Below are positions 48,794 to 60,269 of a DNA stretch of 64,000 bases, piece by piece. Position 1 is the stretch's first letter. Every line of letters begins with the position of its first letter. Under the pieces are notes generated by a model. That model was given only the letters and a program-made list of their open reading frames with translations, had not been told where the DNA came from and did not search any database. A program made the position numbers and the translations under genes. The stretch is from Parasponia andersonii (Eukaryota > Streptophyta > Magnoliopsida > Rosales > Cannabaceae): contig JXTB01000211.1 of assembly GCA_002914805.1 (NCBI GenBank), forward strand, positions 330,971 to 394,970. Direction: 5' to 3'.

Positions 48794-51430
48794 TTACATG
48801 TTTGCTTTTCTTTCCCACCTTTCCTTTGTGTCGAGCCTGGAAACAATGCAACACAGAGAAAGAGGCTAGAGGCATTAACATCCATTACGGAAGCTACAAA
48901 ACACTAACATAGCAGAAAAAACAGATTATTTTAAGATAGCTCTTAAGCTTCATTGTTCTTATCTTTCTTCTACAACTAAATTTTATAGATTTTCGATTCA
49001 ATGTCTGTTCACTTCAGAAATAGGATTATTGCCCACTAGTGCATGTGGTGCTTGTGTCCTACAGGTAAACCAAGAACTTGAATGCCATTTAGCTTCAATT
49101 GTTGAATTCCAGCTTGTTATTGCAAAACCTAATTCATTTTTATGTACATATCTAATACTAGCTATTAAGTACGCATATTATACCCCCAATGTAACTTCTG
49201 GCGTTGCTTTGGCACAAGATAAGCTTTAACGCTCTCCTGCTGTAATAAGGGATTCTTTTCATTGTTGTGATTATAACCAACACTAGATTCTTTATCTTCA
49301 CTATCGTTGGTACTCAGATCTTTACAGTGTAATTTGCTAGTACCATCTGCAATATTATCCATGATTATTTTAGAACAAGTACACCGAGCCATTAAGAAAA
49401 GAAAGATACAAAAATAAAGTCAGAGAAGAACCTTTTGGTTTCTTTTTGAACTTTGATTTTGACTTTATTTCTAAACGCCTTCTGTGTAGCTCCTGCCATG
49501 TTAGTATTTAAGAGATTAAGAAGTAATTGCTGCAATAGAAGAGACATAAAAGAAAATAATACAATAAGCAATGAAACATAGAGCTCAGATTAGTTCCAAC
49601 ATCTCCTCCAGGTAGCTGGTTCAAAAGCATAAATTCAATAATCCTGAAATGTTTTTATCATCTGAAATCCTATTAGACAAAATTGAAAGGCCTAAGAGGG
49701 ACTAGATTACTGTTTTTGAGTCGGGAACAGATTACGGTTTTTGAGTTGGGACCTTACAGCAGGCTGGTGCTATCCAATTTCATTCTAGAATGCGAAATTT
49801 CCCTGGCATCTTTATTGATGAGGCACTTGTCTTTTCTATTTTAGATGCCACGAAGGAAGAAAAATTTAGGCTAGTAGTCTCAACATAGAAACCTAGTCAA
49901 AAAGAGCTTCTAGTTAACTTGTGGAGTTGATATTGAAACACAATCATTTAAGTTCTACAAGTCATATGCAGGATACTGAGGAGCCTTGTGGGTCCACAGC
50001 ATCCATGCTGCTTCATCATTCCTAAAGACAGTAAATCAAGTTCTGGCAAGTAATATCACAATTGCATATATCAAAGAAAAGAGTTTATAAGCAAATGTTA
50101 GAATTCTATCACATAAAAAGTATAAACGAGATTGGGATTGGGAGACTTGAAAAAAATTGTTTCTTTGAAAATGATAAGTACTCTAAGGAGTGGATTCTTG
50201 AGTTGTTAACATGTTTATGACTATTAAGTTGTTAAATGCAAAAAGTAAAGGCATTTCCTTTGGCGAAGCGAGGTAAAAGCATGTAGTGGTCATTGGTGAA
50301 TAAGAATAGTTTACTGTGAAAAATTTAGGTACTCTTGAAGTGACAATTATCGGAATAAATTGTCCATAGATTGGGGAACTAGCGCAAGGATTTTCTTTTT
50401 TGAATGGAGGAAGAAGCATGCTCAATTACTCATCAGCTTATCAACCTGATTATATCTGTGCTGTGATGGAGCACATACGTTCAGAACTCAGGAATAAGAC
50501 AGAATCTTCAAACTAACTGTGATTTTCAAGTATAAATTAACAGGGATCATAGAGAGGAGTAGTAAAAGTAACAGAACATGGGGCGAAGATAACTCCAAAC
50601 TATGGTCAACACTAGGTACATTACCAGTGATTAAACAACCAGTGAGTACGTAAGGCAGAGCTGGTTTTTGGTGAGTAATAGTGGAAAAGTTGACAGATAA
50701 GTCATCCTTACTGCCACTCTACAGAACCATACAAGAGATTTTCATCCCATACAATGCCAAGTTCAAATCTTTGGAAGTCTTTTTCCTCGTTCGAAAACCT
50801 CTTCCTCTTGTTTTTCTAAAAGGGTTTGCGGTACCTCCACTTTGAGTTTTGTACTATATTCCCTTAGAACAGCTTGTACACAGGTCGCTTTTAAGAGCTT
50901 GGCTTTGACACTAGAAAGTTCCTTTCCGATGAACCACAAAAATTTTAAATGCTACATGAGTTTCTCTGATTCCCTCATGAAACAAATTTGCAGGAAACAG
51001 ATAAAGGAACTTTGAGAGATACATGAAAATTGTTAAACAAAATGAAAACAAGACCATAGTTCATATCTAATCCATGAAGTCGTGCAATGCAGTCCAATCA
51101 CATAAAGATAGCTAAAAAATTGTCTACCNAAAAAAAACTTTCACCTATTTATGCCAGTCTTTTACAAATTTATTATACCACTAAGAACTATGCAAAGCAA
51201 GAAACCCAATTATGAAAATTGAAAAAACCAGTGCTTTCTTATTTAATTAGTGAAAACATCATTCTCAGATATTTGAGACAAAAAAAAAAAATTATTGGAA
51301 AAAAAGGTAGTACCTGGAATTTGGAGAGCTGGGTCTGCTTAAGGCTATTGGGCTTGAAATCAGGCTGTAAAGATGGTGTTGATGCTATTGCTGCTTCCCT
51401 CCTCTCGTCTTCCTCCTCTACCTTCTCCAT
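48794..51430 (-). CDS. Small four-exon gene, 127 aa, unknown function
   Basis: Minus-strand exons 51430-51314, 49492-49432, 49346-49184 and 48836-48794 (117, 61, 163 and 43 nt) join to 384 nt, 127 aa plus stop. All introns are GT-AG (GTACTA, GTTCTT, GTATAA donors; GGCAG, TGCAG, TCCAG acceptors) and every junction keeps phase. The protein starts MEKVEEEDERREAAIAST, has FKPNSLKQTQLSKFQ, a basic helix ELHRRRLEIKSKSKFKKKPK, a polar middle, and a C-terminus KQRQKLHWG then LDTKERWERKANM. No signal peptide or membrane segment. The basic stretch suggests a nuclear or nucleic-acid-binding protein, which is inference. I do not recognise a named family. The 5' UTR probably includes the CT-rich stretch at 51431-51530. 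Confidence 0.75.
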
Positions 51431-51749
51431 GAGATCTTCTGCTTCTACCTCTTTCTTCGATTCTTTTCTTTTCTTTTCTTTTTTTTCTTTTTTTTTTTTT
51501 GGGTTTGGAGAAGCCTGAAGCTAGTGATCGAAACGGTGCGCTTTCTGATCCTCTCTTCTAATCCCTCGTGGTAAAATGGGCGGGCCGGCCCGTGGAAGAA
51601 AAAATATAGCCCGCGCCGATCCGTAACCTCTAAGTTAACGTGGGTCGTCCGGGCCGGGTTCAAAACAGTATATTTTAACAAACTTAAATAAAAGGGAAAT
51701 TAGACATAATGATATTTTTTCAAAAACAATTTGAAAGATACGGTGGTTA

Positions 51750-51965
51750 GCATTTTTTTAAGGTATGGTACGGTTTTTATTAACAAAATATTATTTTTTA
51801 AAATAATAACTAATAATCGGTAATTAGTTTTCAAAAATTGATAACTAGTAACTAAAGGTATTTATAACTAATATATGACCGATAACCAGTAACTATTTTA
51901 AAAATAATATTTTGATATTTTAAAAAAAAAGTGATATATTTCTAATAAAAACTGTACGAAAATTT
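51750..51965. repeat. Foldback repeat, possible MITE
   Basis: The left arm (AAGGTATGGTACGGTTTTTA, TAATAACTAATAATCGGTA) is mirrored in inverted orientation by the right arm (ACCGATAACCAGTAACTATT, TAATAAAAACTGTACG). The arms are about 90-100 bp. Ends and target duplication were not resolved. Confidence 0.6.
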
Positions 51966-52950
51966 GAAAAAAAAAAAGCATGAATTCCATATTTTTGTAA
52001 TTTTTTTTTTTGGTTTTTATAAGTAAAAGTATTAGAAACTCATAGATAAATTAATAAATATTAAGAAAATTAGTGTTAAATGAATTGATAAAAATTAAAA
52101 CTAAGTAAATAAATTAATTTGATGAGAAAAAAGTTTTAAAAACGTTGGAAAATTAATTACAGGTAAAGTTAAAAATGCAAATATATATATATCTATAATT
52201 ATATAGGGCTTTCTAGCCAAATGGCTAAATGTTAGATCAAAGTTTGCAAAATTGCTATTTTTCAAATATTGTTGAAAAGGGGCCAAATTTGAAAAATTAT
52301 TTAAAAATTCGTATTTAGTATATTAAAATAAAATGATTTATTTTTTTCAAAAAATGATAAACTTTTTCAAAAATGGATTTAAACTTTTTCAAAAATGGAT
52401 TTACTTTATAAAAAGTAGATCAACTAAAAGCGGATTTTTTAAAAAGATGTAAAAACGACAATTTTAAGTTGATCCGAAGAAAAGAACATTTCTTATAAAT
52501 ACTCTATATATAAATAAATAAATAAAAATGTCGGAACGGCCCAACCGAGCCGAAAAACATATGCCCATCTTGGGCCCAATGAATTATGCATGATTGGAGT
52601 TTTATTAACTAGAGTTTTTAATAGTCTGCAATTTCAATTTAGTTCTAACATGTTATGATGTTAAAAATAATTACATCAAACTATAGTTAATCTTTCTTCA
52701 ATAAATAAAGCCCCATAGCAATATCGAAATGGTACTCAGCTTGAAAATTTTAAATTAATTAATCTAAAATTGTATTTATTTCGAGTTTTTTTATACGTGT
52801 TTATATATATATATATAGGCCTTCAAAATAAGTATTTTTTAGAAACTAAAAATTGTACAAATGAACTTGGTACATAACATTCGTATTTATATATTCTAGG
52901 AAGCAGTAAGGTCTGATTCCAAAAATATAATTATTTATTTTACGTATGAC

Positions 52951-53128
52951 TTTGATCTATATTATTCTCAATAGAAAAGTAAGTATTGTTACTTAATAAT
53001 CTAATGTAATATATATTAGAGAAAACATATTACTTAAAATTTGATCTATATTATTCTCAATAGAAAAGTAAGTATTGTTACTTAATAATCTAATGTAATA
53101 TATATTAGAGAAAACATATTACTTAAAA
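52951..53128. repeat. Perfect tandem duplication, 89 bp x 2
   Basis: Both copies (52951-53039 and 53040-53128) start TTTGATCTATATTATTCTC and end AGAAAACATATTACTTAAAA. No difference is visible within the shared unit. Confidence 0.9.
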
Positions 53129-53845
53129 AAAAGAAGGAAAAAAAAAAAAAAAAGAAGCCCCTTAAGGCTTGAGCCATTAAAAAAAAATGCCTATCGGCTC
53201 GAGGGCCTTAGGCAAGTGCCTTACTCGCCTAGCACTTGAACCAACAACACTGACTATTAGTTATAAACAATAGGATACAAATTATAATTAAATTATATAT
53301 AGAAAGACTCTCTTTTTAGTAATGCTGCAACAATGTTGTGTTGTTTAACTAATCTCGTTTAACAAGCACTACTTAATTTTGGTTGATTCTTGAACTTCCT
53401 TGAATTCTTAGAATCAGCATTTTCTTAAAAATATGAATTTCTTCTCCCGAAAAATTGTATGAACACTTAACTTAGAAAGATATTCTAAGTATACTGCTCA
53501 AACATAATATTTTTTTTTTAAACAAGCTAAGGCCAATATACAATTCATTGATCTCTATATAAAAATGTTCTGTATATGAAAATTAATCTTCTCCAATGAA
53601 GCATTTACATAAGGACGTCTTGACTTTAATCCGTACCAACCTATAAATCAATATTATTATAAGGTGATTGAAACTGACTAGAAATTATTCATATAATTAT
53701 TTCACACATTTTTCCAATTCGGAAAACAAAATATGTTATTAAATACTGATATTGATAATCTATAAGAGAGAAAAGATTCATATAAAAAAGGTCCCCGTAA
53801 GAAGTTTTCCTCTTTGTGAGCATGTGTGATCTAGGGCTACAATTC

Positions 53846-54218
53846 TGTTAGAAATAAACTTCTTTGTAACCCATTGGGTCATAGTTTAGTTATTTGAGGT
53901 TGTGTTGTGAGCTGGGCTTGTTTTGGTGTGTGTATGTCTAATAGCTCATAGTTTAATATCCAAGTTTCTAGAATATTTTTGTATTTGCTAGATTACTCTT
54001 GTATTTTGTATAATTAATTAGGCAATGGAGGTTACATGAGACATCTAGAATCATCCTTGAAGTAGTATAAATAGAGTACTCATCCCTCTATTTTGTATCA
54101 AGCAAAAGAGAAATAATTCAAGTAGTAATACAAGTTCTTCTCTTCCACCAAAATTCTCTCTAGTTTCTTCCTTAGCCTTTCCAGCCTTTCTAGCCTTAAA
54201 AATCTCCTATCTCCAATA
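53846..54218 (+). repeat. Copia 5' LTR
   Basis: 373 bp. Contains a TATA-like TATAAATAGAG near 54066, 150 bp before its end, matching the right LTR (near 59036). It ends CTCCAATA before AAG and the primer site. Confidence 0.85.
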
Positions 54219-54221
54219 AAG

Positions 54222-54233
54222 TGCTATAAGAGC
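54222..54233 (+). other. Copia primer binding site
   Basis: TGCTATAAGAGC, followed by AAGG, differs at two positions from the initiator-Met tRNA site TGGTATCAGAGC. Position just inside the 5' LTR supports the call. Confidence 0.65.
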
Positions 54234-54743
54234 AAGGTTATGAGTTCGCTTAAAATTCTAAGTATGCTCTATAGTTGCAGTTTTGACTGATCTTCCACAT
54301 CAGAAAAGAATTCTTGAGATTGAGAGTATTATTCATTTCTTCTAAACATACTATTACATATCAAATCGAAGAGTTCGACGAGACGAACACGTTACCACAA
54401 AAATCAGCCTAATCAGAGTCAGAACGAGACTGAACAAGTCGTCGAAAGTTTGCTGTCACAAACTGAGTCAACTCACTGAGGTGAGCTGAGTCAGAGCTGT
54501 TTGATTGAGCCGTCAAGCTGTTGACCAAGCCATCAGAGCCGTTTGACCGCGCCATTAACTAAGCTATATGAGCCGTTGACAGCGCCGTTAACCAACCTGT
54601 TGACAAGCGTTGACCGTTGATTGAATGTTGACTTTGACCGTTGACTTTGACCAAGTCGATACATAAGTCAGTCTTAAGGTTTTTTGACGTTCCAAATTTA
54701 TCTGTGTAGTCGAAATTTTCAAAAGCTCACTCTGTTAAGAGTT

Positions 54744-57700
54744 ATGGCTACTAGCAGTTTGGCATCTCTTCAAGTTCCACTACTTCAAGGCAGTAACTTT
54801 GATAATTAGATTATCAAAATGGAAGTCCTCCTTGGAGCATATGATATTTGGGAAGTAGTAGAGAAAAGCTACGAAGAGCTAAGAGATAAGGTAACACACT
54901 CTTCAACATAGAATGATAGTTTGAAAGATTCAAGAAAGAGAGACAAAAAAGCTCTCTTCCGCATCTACTATGCATTAGATGACGACGGATTTGAGAAAAT
55001 CTCAAGTGCAACCTCCGCTAAGGAAGTATAGGAGAAACTTCAAATTTTATACAAGGGAGAAGAAAAGATAAAAAAGGTCCGCCTTCAAACTCTAAGAGGA
55101 GAGTTTGATTTATTACACATGACAGAGACTGAGTCAGTTTCTAACTACTTTTCTAGAGTTCTAACTATTTCTAATCAAATGAAGAGAAATTGTGAGAAAC
55201 TAGAAAATGTTACGATCATGGAAAAGATTCTTCGATCATTAGATCCGAAATTCGAGAATATTGTTACTGTCATTGAAGAAACCAAAGACTTAGGAGCCAT
55301 GACGATAGAACAACTCTTCGATTCCTTGCAAGCCCACGAAGAAAAGAAAAAGAAGATGCAAAATTTCAATGAGCAGTTCCTTAAGACTCAACTCTAAGAG
55401 AAAGAAGAAGATTCCAGCAATGGAAGAGGACGTGGAAGAGGCCATGGCCAAGAAAAAAGTCATGGACATGGAAGAGTTGGAAGAGGAAGCTTCAACAATA
55501 ATTATGAAAATGAAGATAGACGAGAAAGTTTGACAATAAGTCATGGAAGAGGTAACCCATGGCATTGGCATGACAAGTCCTAAATCAAGTGTCACAACTA
55601 TAAGAGATATGGTCATTATGCTTCCGAATGTAGAGCTCCAAAGAAGGTACAAGAAAGAGCCAACTATGCCGAAGATAAAAGACAAGAGGAAGATGTGTTG
55701 TTGTTAGCATACAAGGAGACCAATGGGTACCAAGAAAATATATAGTATCTTGACAGCGGAGCAAGCAATCATATGTGTGGAAGAATAGATATGTTCATAG
55801 AGCTTGATGAGTCGGTGACTGAGAATATTTTATTTGGAGATGATTCTAAGGCAGCAATAAAGGGCAAAGGTAAAATTCTCGTACGCTTAAGAAATGGAGA
55901 ACATCAGTTTATTCCAAACGTTTTCTACTTACCTAACATGAAGAGTAATATCTTGAGTCTTGGCCAACTCTTATAGAAAGGCTATGATATTCACATGAAA
56001 GAAAATAGTCTTTCTTTAAGAGACAATAGAAACAATTTAATAACCAAAGTGCCAATGACAAGAAATAGAAAATTCTTGTTACACATTCAAAATGACATAG
56101 CAAAATGTCTAAAGGCTTGCTACAAAGATTCATCATGGCTTTGGCACCTAAGGTTTGGACATCTCAATTTTGGCAGCCTAGAATTACTAGCAAAGAAGGA
56201 GATGGTTTGAGGTTTACTATTTATCAGTCAACCAGACCAATTATGTGAAGGATGCTTATTGGGAAAGTAATTCAGAAGAAGTTTTCCAAGAGAATCGAGT
56301 TCTCGAGCCCATAAATCGCTTGAGCTCATACATACTGATGTGTGTAGTCGAATAAGACCAAGTTCTCTCGATAAGAGTAACTACTTTCTCCTCTTTATCG
56401 ATGATTTTTCAAGAAAGATATGGGCATATTTCTTGAAGGAGAAATCAGAAGTGTTCGAAAAATTCAAGAAGTTCAAGGCACTTGTTGAAAAAGAAAGTGG
56501 TCGAAGTATCAAGGCAATGAGATCTGATAGAGGAGAAGAATTCACATCCCACGAGTTTCAGAAGTATTGTAAAGACAACGGCATCTGCCGTCCTTTAATA
56601 GTACCAAGATCTTCCCAACAGAATGGTGTCGTAGAAAGAAAGAATAGAACAATCTTAGACACAGCCAGAAGTATGCTCAAGAGCAAAGTAATGCCAAAGG
56701 AGTTTTGGGCTGAAGCTGTAGCTTGTGCAGTTTACCTATCAAATCACTCTCCATTAAGAAGCGTATAGGGAAAGACGCCACAAGAAGCTTAGAGAGGAAG
56801 AAAGCCTAGAATTTCTCACCTAAAAGTGTTTAGAAGCATAACATATGCTCATGTGCCTGATGAAAAGAGAACCAAGCTCGACAATAAAAGTGAAAAGTTT
56901 GTCTTCATCGGCTACGAATCTAACTCAAAAGGCTACAAGCTCTATAATCTAAGCAATGACAAGACTATTATTAGTCGTGATGTGGAGTTTGATGAAGAAA
57001 GCACCTGGGAATGGCACACACAAGAGGGAAATTATGACTTTCTACCATACATTGAAGAAGAAATTGAGCAACAAAGAATTGAGCAAGTAAGAGAAGAACT
57101 GCAAAAGCTAGCTACCCTACCTACTTCACCAATGGCAAGCACTCATCAACAAATAATACCACGATCGTCTTCAAGCAGCAGTTCAAGTGAAAGGATACCA
57201 AGATTAAGGAGTTTACAAGAGATATATGAGGTGATTGAGAATCAAAATGACTTGACTCTCTTTTGCCTCCTTGCTGATTGTGAACCATTAAACTTTGATG
57301 AAGCTACATAAATTAAAAAGTGGTGAGATGCGATGGATGAAGAAATTAAGGCGATCACAAAGAATGATACATGGGGGCTTGCTACACTTCCAAAAGAGCA
57401 CAAAGCAATCGGCGTGAAATGGGTTTACAAGGCTAAAAAGAATGCTAAAGGAGAAGTGGAGAAATATAAGGCAAGATTGGTCGCGAAGGGATATAGTCAA
57501 AAACCCGGCATAAACTATGATGAGGTATTTGCTCCTGCTACCCATCTAGAAACAGTACGATTGATCATCTCATTGGCTGCTCAAAATAAATGGAAAATTC
57601 ATCAAATGGATGTCAAGTCTGCTTTCTTAAATGAAGTCCTTGAAAAGGAAGTCTATATAGAGTAACCATCTGGGTATGAGATTAAGGGACAAGAAGATAA

Positions 57701-58814
57701 GGTCCTAAAGTTAAAGAAGGCCCTTTACAGGTTAAAGCAAGCACCAAGAGCATGGAATAGCCGCATCGACAAGTACTTCCAAGATAACAACTTCATTAAA
57801 TGTCCTTATAAGCATGCGTTGTACATCAAAGTAAAAGATGGAGATATCTTGATCGTGTGCCTCTATGTCGATGATCTGATCTTCACGGGGAGTAATCCAT
57901 CCATATTCAAAGAGTTTAAGAAAGTAATGACAAAGGAGTTCGAGATGACTGACATCAGACTCATGTGTTACTATCTTGGCATAGAAATGAAGCAAGAAGA
58001 AGATTGAATTTTTATTTCACAAGAAGGCTATGCCAAGGAGATCATCAAGAAGTTCAAGATGAATGATTGCAAGGTTGTCAATACACCAATCGAATGTGGA
58101 GTCAATCTATTAAAGCATGATGAAGGAGAAAAAGTAGATCTAACACTCTACAAGAGCTTAGTTAGAAATTTGTGCTACCTGACTTGCACAAAACCTGACA
58201 TTCTCTATGCTGTAGGCCTGGTCAGTCGTTACATGGAATCTCCAACAATCACTCACTTGAAAGTTGCCAAAAGAATCCTTTGATATATTAAAGGTATAAC
58301 TAACTTTGGCTTACGATATTCATCATCTAATAACTATAATCTTATGGGTTATAGTGACAGTGATTGGAGTGGAGACTTAGATGATCGAAAGAGTACAAGT
58401 GACTTTATATTCTTCATGGAAGACACTATTTTCACATAGATATCTAAGAAGTAACTAATCGTCACATTTTCAAGTTGTGAAGCAGAGTAAGTAGTTGCAG
58501 CTACATCATGTGTCTGTTATGCGATTTGACTAAAAAACTTATTGAAGAAATTATGCATTCCACAGAATGAACCCACTGAGATCTATATTGATAATAAATT
58601 AATAATTGATTTGGCAAAGAATCCCGTCTTCCATGATAAAAGTAAGCACATCGATACTCGCTACCATTATATAAGGGAATGTGTTACAAGAAAATATGTG
58701 CAACTGAAGTATGTGAAGACTCAAGAGCAAGTGGTAGATATTTTCACCAAACTACTCAAGCATGAAGATTTTCTTAAGTTAAGAAATTTATTAGGTGTCA
58801 CAAATCAAGTTTAA
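54744..58814 (+). pseudogene. Copia gag-pol, one frame with ~20 stops
   Basis: From the ATG at 54744 (MATSSLASLQVPLLQGSNF) to the TAA at 58812 the polyprotein keeps a single frame for 1,356 codons. Gag has a zinc knuckle CHNYKRYGHYASEC, its second Cys replaced by Tyr. Protease has [12 protein letters not shown]. Integrase has WHLRFGHL, CEGC, then TDVCSRI, SDRGEEFTS and NGVVERKNRTI, keeping D-D-E. RT has KWVYKAKKNAKGEVEKYKAR, MDVKSAFLN and the intact CLYVDDLIFTG. RNase H has MGYSDSDWSGD and CEAE. Premature stops lie at 54807, 54909, 55029, 55395, 55581, 55743, 55974, 56208, 56268, 56766, 56790, 57309, 57324, 57663, 58005, 58281, 58437, 58452, 58488 and 58527. Many replace Trp, Gln or Arg. Confidence 0.93.
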
Positions 58815-58819
58815 GAGGG
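58813..58819 (+). other. Copia polypurine tract
   Basis: AAGAGGG immediately before the 3' LTR start, the plus-strand priming site for reverse transcription. Confidence 0.75.
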
Positions 58820-59175
58820 TGTTAGAAATAAACTTTTTGTAACCCATTGGGCCATAGTTTAGTTATTTGAGCTTGTATTATGAGTTGGGTTTGTTTTGGT
58901 GGGTGTGTCTAATAGCCCATAGTTTAATATCTAAGTTTTTAAAGTATTCTTGTATTTGCTATATTACTCTTGTATTTATAATTTATTAGGTGGTTGAGAT
59001 TACATAAAGCATCTAAAATCATCCTTGGAGCAGTATAAATAGAGTGTTCCTCCCCCATTTTGTATCAAACAAAAGAGAAACAATTCAAGCAGTAATACAA
59101 GTTATTCTCTTCCACCAAAATTCTCTTTAGTTTCTTCCTTAGCCTTTCTAGCCTTAAAAATCTCCTATCTTCAAT
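58820..59175 (+). repeat. Copia 3' LTR
   Basis: 356 bp, collinear with the left LTR but with substitutions and short deletions, so the insertion is not recent. Confidence 0.85.
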
Positions 59176-59311
59176 AGACTCCTAGGATTTAGGCAGTGAC
59201 TATATTGGTAATCTTTTTCTCAAGTCTCTTTCTTTTCCTAATTCGTAAAGAGATTGAGAGCATGATGTATAGCATTCTTTGCCTTATTGATAGCAAGATG
59301 ATGAAATCTGT

Positions 59312-60269
59312 TTGGATGATGAAAGCTTCTGGGTATTGTTTGGTTTATTAGTCATGCATATAACAAGAGGAGTTTTCGTTCCGTCATGGAAAATCTATGG
59401 AGACCTGGTCCTAGGTTTTCCATTCAAGAGATTGAGAGAGATATGTTTATTTTTTCGTTTGAGGCTAAGGCAGATTGGCTTTTTGTGTTGGATCGTGAAC
59501 TATGGGCTTTTGATAAGAGTCTATTGGTGCTTATGAAGATGGAGGATTTTCGTCGTCATAGGGATCAAAATTTTTGTTTTCTTTCTATGTGGGTGCAGCT
59601 GCATAATATTCTATTGTACAATATGACGGAGGCTATCGTGCGTTTTGTTTCTAGTAAAATTGGCAAGTGGTTGGAGGTGGATTTTGATGATAATGGTCGA
59701 TGTTGGGGCTGTTTTACTAGGTCTCAAATTCATTTCTATAAAAAAAATCCGTTAAACTGTCGGATTAAAGTTAGACTAGGGAGTGCATCGGAGTGTTTTT
59801 GGGTAGAGGTTAAATATGAATGTATCCCTGATTTTTGTTTTTTATGTGGGAGAGTTAGACATGTTGTTAGAGACTGTAAAGTTAAGATAGATGAAGAGCT
59901 TAAGAATTCGACTAACTATAATTTTGGTGCTTGGCTAAAGGCATATTCAGGACGCCGAAGTGGATCTTCTAATGGCTGGAATTCGAATGTGTCTCAACAA
60001 ATTTCTATGAGAGTGGAATCTTTGCCCAGTAGTGATATTGTTGATGGTGGTGTTATTGGGTATGTGTCTGGCTCGAAGGTGAAGGGTGTGGTTAATAGAG
60101 AATTAGATTCAGTTATGGGAAAGAGTGTTAATGTGGCTATCTCGGGTGCGGAAAAGGTCCATAAACTGACACGAAGATTGTTAGCTTTTATTCTTAATGT
60201 CTTGGGCAGAGGTGATAATTCTTCGGACACTAGTAAGGAAATAATGGGAGGGAAGAAGTCGATGATAGC
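59312..60269 (+). pseudogene. LINE (L1-type) ORF1 remnant, DUF4283 and zinc knuckle
   Basis: Plant L1 ORF1 remnant. The DUF4283 part reads VLFGLL in the 59312 frame and then, after a frameshift near 59350, continues as NKRSFRSVMENLWRPG and LDRELWAFDKSLLVLMKM. The middle contains FLSMWVQLHNILLYNMTEAI and SSKIGKWLEVDFDDNGR. The knuckle CFLCGRVRHVVRDC (59839-59880) is C-x2-C-x4-H-x4-C, the zf-CCHC_4 type. The frame stays open to 60309 only because it runs into the LTR of element B, which inserted at 60270; the native C-terminus and ORF2 are not in view. ORF1 proteins bind the element RNA. Confidence 0.8.

Larger units (their letters stand above)
51541..53845. other. Gene-free repetitive stretch
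   Basis: Holds a GC-rich patch with a GGGCCGGCCC palindrome (51585-51660), a foldback repeat (51750-51965), a perfect tandem duplication (52951-53128) and a patch at 53155-53250 (AAGCCCCTTAAGGCTTGAGC, GGCTCGAGGGCCTTAGGC) that looks like a repeat fragment. No coding domain recognised. Confidence 0.55.
53846..59175 (+). mobile_element. Full-length Ty1/copia retrotransposon
   Basis: Two LTRs (53846-54218 and 58820-59175) start TGTTAGAAATAAAC and share the whole sequence to CTCCTATCT(C/T)CAATA. A diverged initiator-Met primer site follows the left LTR and a purine tract AAGAGGG (58813-58819) precedes the right one. Gag-pol (54744-58814) has the copia order protease, integrase, RT, RNase H. Flanking 5-mers (AATTC left, GACTC right) do not match, so the target duplication is lost or the LTRs were exchanged by recombination. 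Confidence 0.92.

Noticed and set aside
51219..51518. 99-residue plus-strand frame, Ser/Phe-rich
   Set aside because: It is antisense to exon 1 and the CT-rich leader of the minus-strand gene; the Ser and Phe runs are the complement of GA- and A-rich sequence.
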